Source: Paenibacillus sp. BSR1-1 (GTDB taxonomy: Bacteria > Bacillota > Bacilli > Bacillales > Cytobacillaceae). Taken from it: 64,000 bases of DNA. The stretch is taken from assembly GCF_030403775.1 (NCBI RefSeq), contig NZ_JAQMWQ010000026.1, positions 1 to 64,000 of the forward strand, read 5' to 3'. How positions within the stretch are numbered: the stretch's first letter is position 1; each line of letters starts with the position of its first letter. The notes under the pieces were generated by a model. That model searched no databases. It was not told the origin of the DNA and saw nothing but the letters and a program-made list of their open reading frames with translations. Positions 34,800-43,605 of the stretch are shown piece after piece. Position numbers and translations under genes: made by a program.

Positions 34800-35987
34800 A
34801 TGAGTAAAATCACGTTACTAGTGTTGGATGGATTTGGAGTCGGGGCCATGGAGGACTGCAAGGAACAAAAGGTTGAGGACATCAATGCCCATACGTATAA
34901 ACATATCAGAGAGAACGTTGATTTAAATATTCCTACTTTATATGACTTAGGATTGGGAAAAATCGTAGATCAGGTAGGTACTCCAACAGCTGCTTATGGA
35001 AAAAGCAACTTGGCGCATCCAGGAGCAGACACCTTTATGGGCCATCAGGAACTGATGGGAAGCAGACCGCAGGTTTCAAAAAAACGCTTAATGAAAGACA
35101 TCAGAAATACCCTGAAAAATGCATTGGAAGAAAAGGGCTACATTGTGACCAATCCATTTGAAGAGTCTACTATTTTACTAGTAAATGGTGCTGTTGTAAT
35201 TGGTGACAATCTCGAGTCACAGCTTGGAAATATCATTAACGTTGTCGGAGATTTGAAGCAGTTATCTTTCGAGGAAGTTACTGAAATAGGGAAAGTGGTA
35301 CGAGAAAACGTCGATACAAGCCGAGTCATTATTTTTGGGAATGAAAAATCGGATATTGAAACCATCCTTTCCGTTGTGAAAGAGAAAAATCCTGGGCAAT
35401 GGGGCGTGGATGCTCCGAAGGCAAATGTTTATGGAGAGGGATACCGGGTACTTCATTTAGGGTACGGAGTTGATTTTGAGAAGCAATTTGCCCATATTGC
35501 CGAGTTAAATCAGATCCCTGTTTATCGTGTCGGTAAAACAGCCGATGTCATTCAAGCAAATGGATACAGTGATCCTGTTGTGAATACAAAAGACGTTCTT
35601 GAAACCTATGCCAAGCTTTATCGCGAAAGTGAAGAAAATGCGGTCTTCTTGGTCAATGTACAGGAAACCGACCTTGCTGGTCATAAAGAAGACAGCGAGT
35701 GGTATAAAGAAGTATTAGAGACATCAGATACGTTTTTGGCTTCCTTTATTCCGGAATTAGGCGACGAAGACGTGCTTATCATTACCGCGGATCATGGAAA
35801 CGATCCAACGATTGGCCACTCTAATCACACAAGAGAACAAACACCAATATTAATTGTGGGCAAACATGTCAAACCGGTCTCCATTGGAACGAGAGAGACG
35901 ATGGCGGATATTGCGGCAACGATGGCCGAATTTGTAGGGGTTGAAAGACCGGAGTACGGTGAGAGCTTTTTACATGAGGTTTTGTGA
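34800..35987 (+). CDS. yhfW: YhfW-like phosphopentomutase/alkaline-phosphatase-superfamily enzyme
   Basis: A 395-residue metalloenzyme of the phosphopentomutase (DeoB) group. Metal motifs are LLVLDGFGVGAM (D10), NVQETDLAGHKED, and TADHGNDPTIGHSNHTREQTP. It starts four bases after yhfX. DeoB itself moves phosphate in ribose or deoxyribose phosphates; YhfW proteins are a separate branch, so a mutase or phosphatase role on a sugar phosphate is inferred. Confidence 0.88.
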   Translation: MSKITLLVLDGFGVGAMEDCKEQKVEDINAHTYKHIRENVDLNIPTLYDLGLGKIVDQVGTPTAAYGKSNLAHPGADTFMGHQELMGSRPQVSKKRLMKDIRNTLKNALEEKGYIVTNPFEESTILLVNGAVVIGDNLESQLGNIINVVGDLKQLSFEEVTEIGKVVRENVDTSRVIIFGNEKSDIETILSVVKEKNPGQWGVDAPKANVYGEGYRVLHLGYGVDFEKQFAHIAELNQIPVYRVGKTADVIQANGYSDPVVNTKDVLETYAKLYRESEENAVFLVNVQETDLAGHKEDSEWYKEVLETSDTFLASFIPELGDEDVLIITADHGNDPTIGHSNHTREQTPILIVGKHVKPVSIGTRETMADIAATMAEFVGVERPEYGESFLHEVL

Positions 35988-36029
35988 GAAATTTGAGGGG
36001 GACGTGCCTTTTAACAAGGAGATGGTAAG

Positions 36030-36782
36030 ATGAAACTTGTAAAAGTTAAAGGTCATGAAGAAATGAGCGAGTTTGCCGCCAATTATATTTTGGATAAAGT
36101 GAAATCCAATTGCCAGGTTAAATTAGGTCTTGCAACAGGAGGTACTCCTGTTCGAACCTATGAAATGTTGATTGAGGATTTTAGAAGGAACTATACTTCC
36201 TATCAAAATGTTTCTACCTATAATTTAGATGAATATGTAGGGATTGCACCGGATGATCCTAATAGCTATCATTCATTTATGTTTAAACATTTATTTGATT
36301 ACATCAACATTCCAAGGGAAAAAGTCTATATACCAAATGGACTTTCAGCGGACATTCACCAGGAAGCTAGTAACTATGAATATATCATTGATCAAATCGG
36401 TGGTGTAGATTTGCAATTACTAGGAATTGGTGAAAACGGCCATATTGGTTTTAATGAACCTGGTACCCCATTTGACACGGAGACACATATTGTAACATTA
36501 ACGGAATCAACAAGAAGAGCTAATTCCCGTTATTTTGAAAGTGTGGATAAAGTTCCGGAAAAGGCGATAACGATGGGGATTGCCAGCATTTTAAAAAGCA
36601 AGGAAATTTTATTATTGGCTTCAGGTGAATCAAAAGCAGAGGCCATTTATCAGATGTTTACCGGGGAATCAAGTATAGACTGCCCTGCCTCTGTTTTGAA
36701 AAACCATCCTAATGCAGTGGTGGTGGCGGATGAAAAGGCTGTCTCAAAGTTAATCGCTACAATGAGTATGAGCCATAGCTAA
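36030..36782 (+). CDS. nagB: Glucosamine-6-phosphate deaminase-like protein (NagB family)
   Basis: A 250-residue NagB/6-phosphogluconolactonase-fold protein with GLATGGTPVRTYEML, NLDEYVG, and GIGENGHIGFNEPG containing the catalytic His. Length matches Bacillus NagB. It ends the yhf operon, 42 bases after yhfW. NagB is not part of the E. coli yhf operon, so its presence hints that the pathway yields an amino-sugar phosphate (inference), or that it is the housekeeping deaminase moved here. No nagA is nearby. Confidence 0.88.
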   Translation: MKLVKVKGHEEMSEFAANYILDKVKSNCQVKLGLATGGTPVRTYEMLIEDFRRNYTSYQNVSTYNLDEYVGIAPDDPNSYHSFMFKHLFDYINIPREKVYIPNGLSADIHQEASNYEYIIDQIGGVDLQLLGIGENGHIGFNEPGTPFDTETHIVTLTESTRRANSRYFESVDKVPEKAITMGIASILKSKEILLLASGESKAEAIYQMFTGESSIDCPASVLKNHPNAVVVADEKAVSKLIATMSMSHS

Positions 36783-36807
36783 AAACATCATAATATGCCA
36801 GTTAGAG

Positions 36808-36834
36808 GAAGCCGTACAAGATGCGGCTTCTTTT
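36808..36834 (+). terminator. Terminator of the yhf-nagB operon
   Basis: GAAGCCG/CGGCTTC stem with a nine-base loop followed by TTTT, 25 bases after nagB. Confidence 0.75.
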
Positions 36835-36939
36835 GCTTTGCAGGGATCAGTAGTTGGGGATCTCTTTACCAGCGGTCCTTATATTGATATATTCAAGATA
36901 CTGAATATAGGATTTTGTCTGAAGGCGGTTAGAAGACAT

Positions 36940-37863
36940 ATGTGGGAAAAATTGTATTCAAAAAACGGACTAGCAGCTAAAAATATAGCTCTAGAGCTCT
37001 TAGCATTGGAAGTAGGCCATAAAATTCCAACTGTCACCGATTTTTGTGATGAACTCGGTTTAGGAAGAGGCACAGTCCAGGGGGCAATTAAACTGCTTGA
37101 AATGCTTGGAGCCATTGAATTAGAGGCAAGAGGTCATCTAGGGACATTTTTAATCAAAAAGGATGTAAGTCTACTTCTTGATATATCTGGTACAGGTCCT
37201 TTGGTTGGAGTCATGCCTTTGCCATACTCTAAAAAATACGAAGGATTGGCAACCGGCATTATTGATGGTTTCAACCTCCTGAACAAACGAATTAGCCTAG
37301 CTTATATGAGAGGTGCCAGCAACCGCTTGGAAGCGCTTAGGGCAAGACGTTATGATTTTGCTATTGTGTCACGATTGGCTGCTGAAGAGGGGACAGAACA
37401 CCATAAAGGATTGGAGATCGTTAAATCCTTTGGCTTGGGGACCTATGTTTCAGAGCATAAGATATTCTTGTCTGATTCAACAAAGGTCAAGATTGAACCA
37501 GGGATGCGAGTAGGCATTGACCGTTCGTCACCAGACCAAACAAACATAACGCTGCTTGAATGTGAAGGCCTGGATGTTCAATTTATCGATCTAAACTATA
37601 TGCAGCTTTTTCAAATGTTAAAAGAAAATCAAATTGATGCAGCCGTTTGGAATATTGATGAAATTCGCTCCGTCGAGACTTTTAAGGCTGTAGATTTTCA
37701 ATCCGAAAAAGCAAAAAGCCTCATTATGAAAACATCAGAAGCTACTATTGTAATAGATACGAGCAGAAGCGAGGTATTAAAGCAAATCTCTTTGCTGGAT
37801 ACGGGGATTGTTTTAAATGCTCAGAGACTAGTGGAGACAGGAGAAAGGTTTCCGCAATATTAA
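36940..37863 (+). CDS. Second YhfZ-like transcriptional regulator
   Basis: A 307-residue paralog of the regulator at 28159, with the GntR-like helix-turn-helix (VTDFCDELGLGRGTVQGAIKLLE) and the YhfZ-type C-terminal ligand domain (VMPLPYSKKYEGLATGI). I chose ATG 36940 because it aligns with the paralog start and has AAGGCGG upstream; the open frame to 36838 crosses the preceding terminator region. The two copies bracket the yhf operon. Confidence 0.87.
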   Translation: MWEKLYSKNGLAAKNIALELLALEVGHKIPTVTDFCDELGLGRGTVQGAIKLLEMLGAIELEARGHLGTFLIKKDVSLLLDISGTGPLVGVMPLPYSKKYEGLATGIIDGFNLLNKRISLAYMRGASNRLEALRARRYDFAIVSRLAAEEGTEHHKGLEIVKSFGLGTYVSEHKIFLSDSTKVKIEPGMRVGIDRSSPDQTNITLLECEGLDVQFIDLNYMQLFQMLKENQIDAAVWNIDEIRSVETFKAVDFQSEKAKSLIMKTSEATIVIDTSRSEVLKQISLLDTGIVLNAQRLVETGERFPQY

Positions 37864-37880
37864 AATTAGATTGTTTAGTA

Positions 37881-38069
37881 TGTGGATAATTTTTTTGTTA
37901 AAAACGGCTATATAGCCACTAATGTGGATAAGTACATGTGTTCCTGTTAATATTGTGGATAACTAGTCGTTTTATTGTGGATAATGTGGAAAACTAATAA
38001 AACTATTTGTATTTATGCTATTTGAAATGTGGATAAGCTAGTGAGCAAAGGAGATTTGCTTGTGGATAT
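37881..38069. other. DnaA-box cluster
   Basis: Five perfect DnaA boxes TGTGGATAA (TTATCCACA on the minus strand) at 37881, 37923, 37954, 37976 and 38028, plus near boxes TGTGGAAAA at 37985 and TGTGGATAT at 38061, all in the same direction within 189 bases. No gene lies here, and no dnaA, dnaN or origin is present. I recall that B. subtilis has DnaA-box clusters outside oriC, including one at gcp (tsaD) beside ydiF; this would be its equivalent, a site that titrates DnaA or controls replication. Confidence 0.88.
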
Positions 38070-38074
38070 CCTAA

Positions 38075-38106
38075 CAAAAAAATAACCGGACTAATCAGTC
38101 CGGTTA
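38075..38106 (-). terminator. Terminator of the ABC-F gene
   Basis: AACCGGACT/AGTCCGGTT 9-bp stem with loop of four, followed on the minus strand by a T-rich run (plus-strand A run at 38075-38083). Confidence 0.88.
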
Positions 38107-38111
38107 TTCCA

Positions 38112-40028
38112 CTATTCCGCCAGCTCCGCCCATTCTTCCATCAATTGCTCGAGCTCAGCTTTGGCTTTTTCACTTTTTATGTTAATTTCCAACACTTTTT
38201 CGTGATTCTGAAAAATATCCGGCTCACATAATAAAACTTCACAATCCTGAATGTCCTCTTCAAGCTCAGCAATCCTTAATTCGATTTCTTCTAATTTTCG
38301 TTTTCGCTGCCGCTCTAGTTTTTTACTTTCCTTGTCCTGTTGATAACTATTTTTTTCTGATGTATCAACTTGAACCTTTTTAACAGAATCGGCAAGGGCT
38401 AATGCCGCCAGTTCTTCCTGTTCCAGCTTTTTTTCTAAATAATAATCATAATCCCCAAGATATTCACAGCTGCCCTCACGGCTTAACTCCAACACTTTTG
38501 TAGCGATGCGGTTAATGAAATAGCGGTCGTGTGATACAAACAAAATCGTGCCAGGGTAATCGATTAGGGCATTCTCAAGAATCTCTTTACTATCTAAATC
38601 AAGATGGTTCGTTGGCTCGTCTAAGATTAAAACATTTGCTTTCTCGAGCATAAGTTTCGCAAGGGCAAGCCGCGCCTTCTCGCCGCCGCTTAAAGTCGAG
38701 ACCGTTTTCAGTACGTCATCGCCAGAAAATAAGAAATTGCCGAGCACTGTCCGGATTTCTTTTTCATTTTTCAACGGATAATCATCCCATAATTCGTTAA
38801 GGACACGTTTGTTTGATTTTAACTCCGCCTGCTCCTGGTCATAATAGCCAATTGAGAGGTTTGTCCCGTAATGAATCGTCCCGCTCAATGCTGGAAGCTT
38901 TTTAATGATCGTTTTTAAAAGCGTTGATTTGCCGATTCCATTTGGACCAACAAGAGCTATACTTTCACCTTTAAAGGCCCGTAAAGAAATCCCCTCAGAA
39001 ATCACAGCACCCTCGTACCCGACCGCAAGGGAATCCACCATAAGAACATCATTACCACTCTGCCGCTCAATTTCAAATGAGAAAGAAGCAGACTTTTCAT
39101 CCCCTAATGGACGATCCATGACCTCCATTTTCTCAAGCTTTTTCCGCCGGCTTTGCGCACGTTTGGTTGTTGAGGCACGGGCTAAATTGCGCTGAATAAA
39201 GTCTTGCAGGTTCGCAATCTCTTGCTGCTGCTTTTCATAAAGCCTCATGTCGCGCTCATAGTTGGCCGCTTTTTGGTCTAGATATGAGCTGTAATTGCCC
39301 GTAAAGCGCTGAATCTGCTTCCGGGATACCTCATACACCTGTGTGACGACTTTATCTAAAAAATAGCGGTCATGGGAAACAATTAATATGGCACCCTCAT
39401 AACCCTGAAGGTATTGCTCCAGCCACGATAGAGTATCGATATCCAAGTGGTTGGTCGGCTCGTCCAGTATTAAGATGTCAGGTTTGGTTAATAGCAGTTT
39501 CCCTAAAGCAAGCCGGGTTTTTTGACCACCGCTTAAACTGGCGATCATCACATTTGAATCATGAAAATTTAGTCCATGAAGCACGGAGCGAATATCCGCC
39601 TCAAACTGGTAGCCGCCCTGCTCCTTAAATTTCACTTGAAGTCCATCGTACTCTTTTAAAATTCGTTCGTATCTGCTCGAGTCTTCGAAAATTCTAGGAT
39701 CCGCCATTTGTTCCTCAAGTTTGCGCAGCGACTTCTCCATTTGCCGAAGTTCTTCAAAAACAGTCAGCATTTCTTCCCAGATAGACAAATTGGATTCTAA
39801 CCCCGTATTTTGCGCCAAGTATCCGATGGTCACATCTTTCGGCTTAATAATTTCCCCGCCATCATGTGACAGATGGCCGGCAATGATTTTCAACAACGTT
39901 GATTTGCCTGCACCGTTACGGCCAACAAGGGCGACGCGGTCTCTTGTTTGTAATTCCAGCTTTATATTCGATAAAATAAGGTCAGCACCATAATATTTTT
40001 GTAATTGATTAACCTGTAATAAAATCAT
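38112..40028 (-). CDS. ydiF: ABC-F family ATPase (YdiF-like)
   Basis: A 638-residue soluble protein with two ABC domains and no membrane segment. Walker A motifs are GRNGAGKST and GPNGIGKST, signatures LSGGQKTR and LSGGEKAR, both with LDEPTNHLD. A charged coiled-coil C terminus (from about 545) is present, as in YdiF/Uup-like proteins. ABC-F proteins act on ribosomes. The start ATG at 40028 has GAGGTG upstream; the longer frame to 40082 has none. It is divergent from moaC, as in B. subtilis. Confidence 0.93.
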   Translation of the reverse strand: MILLQVNQLQKYYGADLILSNIKLELQTRDRVALVGRNGAGKSTLLKIIAGHLSHDGGEIIKPKDVTIGYLAQNTGLESNLSIWEEMLTVFEELRQMEKSLRKLEEQMADPRIFEDSSRYERILKEYDGLQVKFKEQGGYQFEADIRSVLHGLNFHDSNVMIASLSGGQKTRLALGKLLLTKPDILILDEPTNHLDIDTLSWLEQYLQGYEGAILIVSHDRYFLDKVVTQVYEVSRKQIQRFTGNYSSYLDQKAANYERDMRLYEKQQQEIANLQDFIQRNLARASTTKRAQSRRKKLEKMEVMDRPLGDEKSASFSFEIERQSGNDVLMVDSLAVGYEGAVISEGISLRAFKGESIALVGPNGIGKSTLLKTIIKKLPALSGTIHYGTNLSIGYYDQEQAELKSNKRVLNELWDDYPLKNEKEIRTVLGNFLFSGDDVLKTVSTLSGGEKARLALAKLMLEKANVLILDEPTNHLDLDSKEILENALIDYPGTILFVSHDRYFINRIATKVLELSREGSCEYLGDYDYYLEKKLEQEELAALALADSVKKVQVDTSEKNSYQQDKESKKLERQRKRKLEEIELRIAELEEDIQDCEVLLCEPDIFQNHEKVLEINIKSEKAKAELEQLMEEWAELAE

Positions 40029-40201
40029 AAAATTCACCTCTATACTACTTAATAGTTTACCGTATTCCCTAAGGTCCGGCAATAAAGCATGTCAGTTCCC
40101 CTGATGTGAATACCTCATGGACAAAAAAATGTACCGATAGTTCAAAGTTTCACAGACATAGAAAGAAAAATAGTGTATGATTTAATCGGAGGATTGTTTA
40201 T

Positions 40202-40693
40202 ATGGCAGAATTCACTCATTTTAATGAAGAAGGCAGGGCTAAGATGGTTGACGTCAGCGATAAACCGGAAACGGCTCGCACCGCTCTTGCTCATTCAAGT
40301 ATTACAGTCAGCAGAGAAATTTTTGAAAAAATAACAAATCATGAAATGAAAAAAGGCGATGTCTTAGCTGTAGCGCAGGTTGCCGCCGTGATGGCTGCGA
40401 AAAAGACATGGGATCTCATTCCAATGTGCCACCCGATTCCATTAACGGGAGTAAACATCTCTTTCTCATGGGAGCAGACCGGAGATAACTATCAATTACA
40501 TATTGCTGCTTCTGTTAAAACAAAAGGAAATACAGGTGTAGAAATGGAAGCGTTAACAGCAGCCTCTGCCTGTGCTTTAACCGTTTATGATATGTGTAAA
40601 GCCGTTGATAAAGGAATGGTCATCGGACCGACCTATTTAGTAGAGAAAACGGGCGGTAAAAATGGAGATTTTAAGAGAACAGAACTAGTTTAA
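40202..40693 (+). CDS. moaC: Cyclic pyranopterin monophosphate synthase MoaC
   Basis: A 163-residue molybdenum-cofactor biosynthesis enzyme that makes cyclic pyranopterin monophosphate from the MoaA product. Typical motifs: [14 protein letters not shown] near the N terminus, MCHPIPLTG around residue 75, and [23 protein letters not shown]. Normal length. Preceded by CGGAGGATTG. Position between the ABC-F gene and rex is as in B. subtilis (ydiG). Confidence 0.96.
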   Translation: MAEFTHFNEEGRAKMVDVSDKPETARTALAHSSITVSREIFEKITNHEMKKGDVLAVAQVAAVMAAKKTWDLIPMCHPIPLTGVNISFSWEQTGDNYQLHIAASVKTKGNTGVEMEALTAASACALTVYDMCKAVDKGMVIGPTYLVEKTGGKNGDFKRTELV

Positions 40694-40723
40694 CAAAACT
40701 ATTTATATGGGGTGTGGGAGATT

Positions 40724-41389
40724 ATGAGTAATGAAACGATGAAAATACCACAGGCGACAGCCAAACGGCTGCCCCTTTATTATCGATTTTTAAAAAACCT
40801 GCATTCTTCCGGCAAGCAAAGAGTTTCATCCGCAGAATTAAGTGAAGCGGTAAAGGTAGATTCGGCGACCATCCGAAGGGATTTTTCCTATTTCGGAGCT
40901 TTAGGGAAAAAGGGTTATGGCTACAATGTGAATTACTTATTAACCTTTTTCCGGAAAACATTGGACCAGGATGAGCTGACAAAGGTTGCTTTAATTGGGG
41001 TAGGGAATCTTGGCACAGCATTTTTAAACTATAATTTTTTAAAAAATAACAATACGAAAATTGAATGCGCATTTGATGTCGATCCTGGAAAAATGGGAAC
41101 GATGATTCGCGAGGTACCGGTTTATCATTTGGATGAGCTGGAAAGGGTAATCACCGAACATCAAATATCGGTGGCGATTTTAACCGTTCCGGCACAGGTA
41201 GCCCAAATGATTACAGACCGGCTTGTAAAGGCAAATGTGAAAGGGATCTTAAATTTCACACCAGCAAGATTAAATGTTCCGTCTTCTCTTCGTGTTCATC
41301 ACATTGATTTAGCTGTCGAGCTGCAATCACTGATTTACTTTTTAAAGCATTATCCAAATCCAACAGATGAAATCGAAATCGAAGAATAA
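40724..41389 (+). CDS. rex: Redox-sensing transcriptional repressor Rex
   Basis: A 221-residue NADH-sensing repressor of fermentation and respiration genes. N-terminal winged helix ([35 protein letters not shown]) and Rossmann domain with GVGNLGTAF, followed by the C-terminal swapped helix. ATG 40724 lies nine bases after GGGGTG. The B. subtilis equivalent is ydiH. In B. subtilis tatAy-tatCy follow; here yhbD and bactofilin genes follow instead. Confidence 0.95.
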   Translation: MSNETMKIPQATAKRLPLYYRFLKNLHSSGKQRVSSAELSEAVKVDSATIRRDFSYFGALGKKGYGYNVNYLLTFFRKTLDQDELTKVALIGVGNLGTAFLNYNFLKNNNTKIECAFDVDPGKMGTMIREVPVYHLDELERVITEHQISVAILTVPAQVAQMITDRLVKANVKGILNFTPARLNVPSSLRVHHIDLAVELQSLIYFLKHYPNPTDEIEIEE

Positions 41390-41396
41390 AAGGTTT

Positions 41397-41435
41397 AAGG
41401 GCTTTTCGCAAAATTTTGCGGATGGCCCTTTTTTT
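41397..41435 (+). terminator. Terminator of moaC-rex
   Basis: AAGGGC/GCCCTT outer stem with an inner CGCAAAATTTTGCG hairpin, followed by TTTTTTT. Confidence 0.88.
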
Positions 41436-41464
41436 ATTAGGACAAGTTTTTTGAATCTTTACAA

Positions 41465-41492
41465 CGTAACAGTGTTATGTTACATTGTTACG
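41465..41492. promoter_or_regulatory. Long inverted repeat upstream of yhbD
   Basis: Seven-base perfect arms CGTAACA and TGTTACG separated by 14 bases with a further inner TGTTA/TAACA-like symmetry, ending 18 bases before the yhbD start. MerR-type regulators bind long dyads of this kind, and YhbD has a MerR-like N terminus, so autoregulation is possible (inference). Confidence 0.65.
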
Positions 41493-41510
41493 TAGAAAGG
41501 GGTTTTAATC

Positions 41511-42134
41511 ATGAGCGAGGAGTTAATTTCGAAAAAGGAATTATTAGAGCTGGCGGGAATATCTTATGGTCAGCTGTATAGATGGAAGCGTAAAGATCTT
41601 ATACCGGAGGAATGGTTTGTAAGGAAATCGACATTTACCGGCCAGGAAACCTTCTTTCCGAAGGAAAAAATCCTAGAAAGAATCAATAAGATTCAAACAA
41701 TGAAGGAAAATTTATCGTTGGATGAACTAGCCGACATGTTTTCTCCAAGCCTGAGCGATTTGCAGTTAGATAGGGACGAGTTAATAAAACGTAACATTGT
41801 TTCAAATGCGGTGATGAATCTTTACCTTGAAAATGACCAAAGCGGCCCAAAATTTAACTTTTCCAGAATGCTTGAAGTTTATGTTTTAGAAAAGTTGCTG
41901 CAATCTGGGGAAATCAATTTGGATGAAGGGAAAATGCTGCTGCAGGTACTAAAGGATAATGCAGCGCTGATTAAGCAAAAAAGCTGTGAACTCATGATTA
42001 CCCGCAAGCTCGGTGTATCATCGTGTCTCTTACTGATTAATGCTGAAGAGGTCCATTTTGAGCGGGGAACGAAGGTTGTCGTCCAGGTTTCCTTGATGAC
42101 CTGTATGGAAGAAATCAAATCGAAATTAGTATAA
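41511..42134 (+). CDS. yhbD: YhbD-like protein (DUF4004), MerR-like N terminus
   Basis: A 207-residue protein. Residues about 6-60 (ISKKELLELAGISYGQLYRWKRKDLIPEEWF) look like a MerR-type winged helix. The remainder is alpha-helical and lacks a recognisable catalytic motif. In B. subtilis yhbD precedes the bactofilin genes yhbE and yhbF, the same arrangement as here. It may regulate them. Shine-Dalgarno AAAGGGG. Confidence 0.85.
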   Translation: MSEELISKKELLELAGISYGQLYRWKRKDLIPEEWFVRKSTFTGQETFFPKEKILERINKIQTMKENLSLDELADMFSPSLSDLQLDRDELIKRNIVSNAVMNLYLENDQSGPKFNFSRMLEVYVLEKLLQSGEINLDEGKMLLQVLKDNAALIKQKSCELMITRKLGVSSCLLLINAEEVHFERGTKVVVQVSLMTCMEEIKSKLV

Positions 42135-42146
42135 AGGAGAATCCGT

Positions 42147-42869
42147 ATGGAATTGAAAAATAGAGGGGATTTGGCCATTAATGGCTTAGGTTCTTCAAAT
42201 GGGGGACAGTTTAACCTAGTTACATTAAATGGCAGAGGGACGATCAACAATGATGTGGAATGTCATGAATTTGAATGTAATGGTTTAGGGACGGTTAATG
42301 GAAATGTTACAGCAGATACGGCCAGAGTAAACGGGAATGCCAAGTTTAAAGGAACCTTCGAGAGCGAAAAGTTGACAGTTGAAGGGACGGCAAAATTTGA
42401 GAAGAACCTGAATGTGAAAAATTTAAGAGTTTCTGGGAAAGCTTCTGTAGGCGGGAGCGTAAAATGTGAGGAGATTAAACTTCGCGGCATGCTCTCAGTG
42501 GGGGAAGACTGCGAGGCTGAGTTATTTAAAGGAGAATATCGCTTCACAATCGGAGGGCTTTTAAACGCGGATCAAGTTGAGATAAAGATATATGGGGAAT
42601 GCAAAGCAAAAGAGATTGGCGGGCAAACCATAACTGTAAGGCAGCATAAAGGGTCGTTCATCAGTGCTTTATTAAAGCCAATTTTCAAAGCGCAATTAGA
42701 AACGGAGTTAATTGAAGGGGATAAAATTGACTTGGAAAATACGATTGCCAAAGTGGTCCGAGGCAATCAGGTCAGAATTGGACCGAACTGTCAGATTGGC
42801 GTAGTTGAATACACAGACGAATTTTCACAGGATAAAAACGCTATCGTGAATGATATCAGAAAGGCATAA
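42147..42869 (+). CDS. bacE: Bactofilin-family protein (YhbE-like)
   Basis: A 240-residue polymer-forming cytoskeletal protein. The whole chain is a repeating short beta-strand pattern (VNGNAKFKGTFESEKLTVEGTAKFEKNLNVKNLRVSG...), expected for a beta-helix bactofilin, with a Pro-poor C-terminal extension after residue 160. The pair bacE/bacF in B. subtilis is needed for flagellar assembly. It lies 13 bases after yhbD. Confidence 0.87.
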   Translation: MELKNRGDLAINGLGSSNGGQFNLVTLNGRGTINNDVECHEFECNGLGTVNGNVTADTARVNGNAKFKGTFESEKLTVEGTAKFEKNLNVKNLRVSGKASVGGSVKCEEIKLRGMLSVGEDCEAELFKGEYRFTIGGLLNADQVEIKIYGECKAKEIGGQTITVRQHKGSFISALLKPIFKAQLETELIEGDKIDLENTIAKVVRGNQVRIGPNCQIGVVEYTDEFSQDKNAIVNDIRKA

Positions 42870-42882
42870 GGGGGGAAGGGAA

Positions 42883-43593
42883 ATGAAAAAAGACGCAAAC
42901 TTGATTATCAATGGTTCAGGAAGTTACCCTGGCGGCCGTTACGATAAAATCAGCATCAGGGGAGAAGGAACGATTGTAAGTGATGTAGAATGTTCCTCGT
43001 TTCATGTATATGGAACGAGCGAAGCGGTCGAAAATGTTAAAACAGGTTCAGTAAAAATTCTGGGGGAGGCAGAGGTTAAAGGGAATATCGAGGCTGAAGA
43101 AACGCTTATCATGGGAACGATGTCTGTCGGCAGCCGGGCACAGATGAAAAAAATAAAGATCCTTGGGCTGCTCGAAGTAGGCGAGGGACTTATCGGCGAT
43201 CAAGCATCAATTAAAGGGAGCATCGTGGTAAATGGAGATGTAGAGTATGAAACCTTCGATTCAAGCGGCGGTTTTGAAATTAAGGGTTTATTAACCGCAG
43301 ATACGATTAAGGTAGGGCTGCGCTTCGGCCAAAGCACTGCAGAGGAAATTGGCGGGGGAAAAATAACTGTCAAAAAGAAAAAAAACACCCTTCTTCCCTT
43401 TGGAAAAGAGGTTGGGACTCTTAAAGCGAAAGTCATCGAAGGGGATGACATTTTTCTTGAAAACACAACGGCAGATATTGTCCGCGGGAATCAGGTGAAA
43501 ATTGGCCAGGGCTGCCAAATAGGATTGGTAGAGTATCGAGAGCATCTAAGCCAGGATTCCCAAGCAACAATCAAAACAAAGACAAAGATATAA
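42883..43593 (+). CDS. bacF: Bactofilin-family protein (YhbF-like)
   Basis: A 236-residue paralog of the preceding protein, with the same N-terminal LIINGSGSYPGGRYDKISIRGEGTI pattern and repeated short strands, and the same C-terminal LENTTADIVRGNQVKIGQGCQIG. The ATG at 42883 follows AAGGGGGGAAGGG; the frame extension to 42850 overlaps bacE. The two proteins probably co-polymerise. Confidence 0.87.
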   Translation: MKKDANLIINGSGSYPGGRYDKISIRGEGTIVSDVECSSFHVYGTSEAVENVKTGSVKILGEAEVKGNIEAEETLIMGTMSVGSRAQMKKIKILGLLEVGEGLIGDQASIKGSIVVNGDVEYETFDSSGGFEIKGLLTADTIKVGLRFGQSTAEEIGGGKITVKKKKNTLLPFGKEVGTLKAKVIEGDDIFLENTTADIVRGNQVKIGQGCQIGLVEYREHLSQDSQATIKTKTKI

Positions 43594-43605
43594 AGGAGAA
43601 ATCGG

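Noticed and set aside
37881-38069. Chromosomal or plasmid replication origin
   Set aside because: DnaA boxes are present but no dnaA, dnaN, rep gene or AT-rich unwinding region with matching layout is nearby; a titration or regulatory cluster is more likely.
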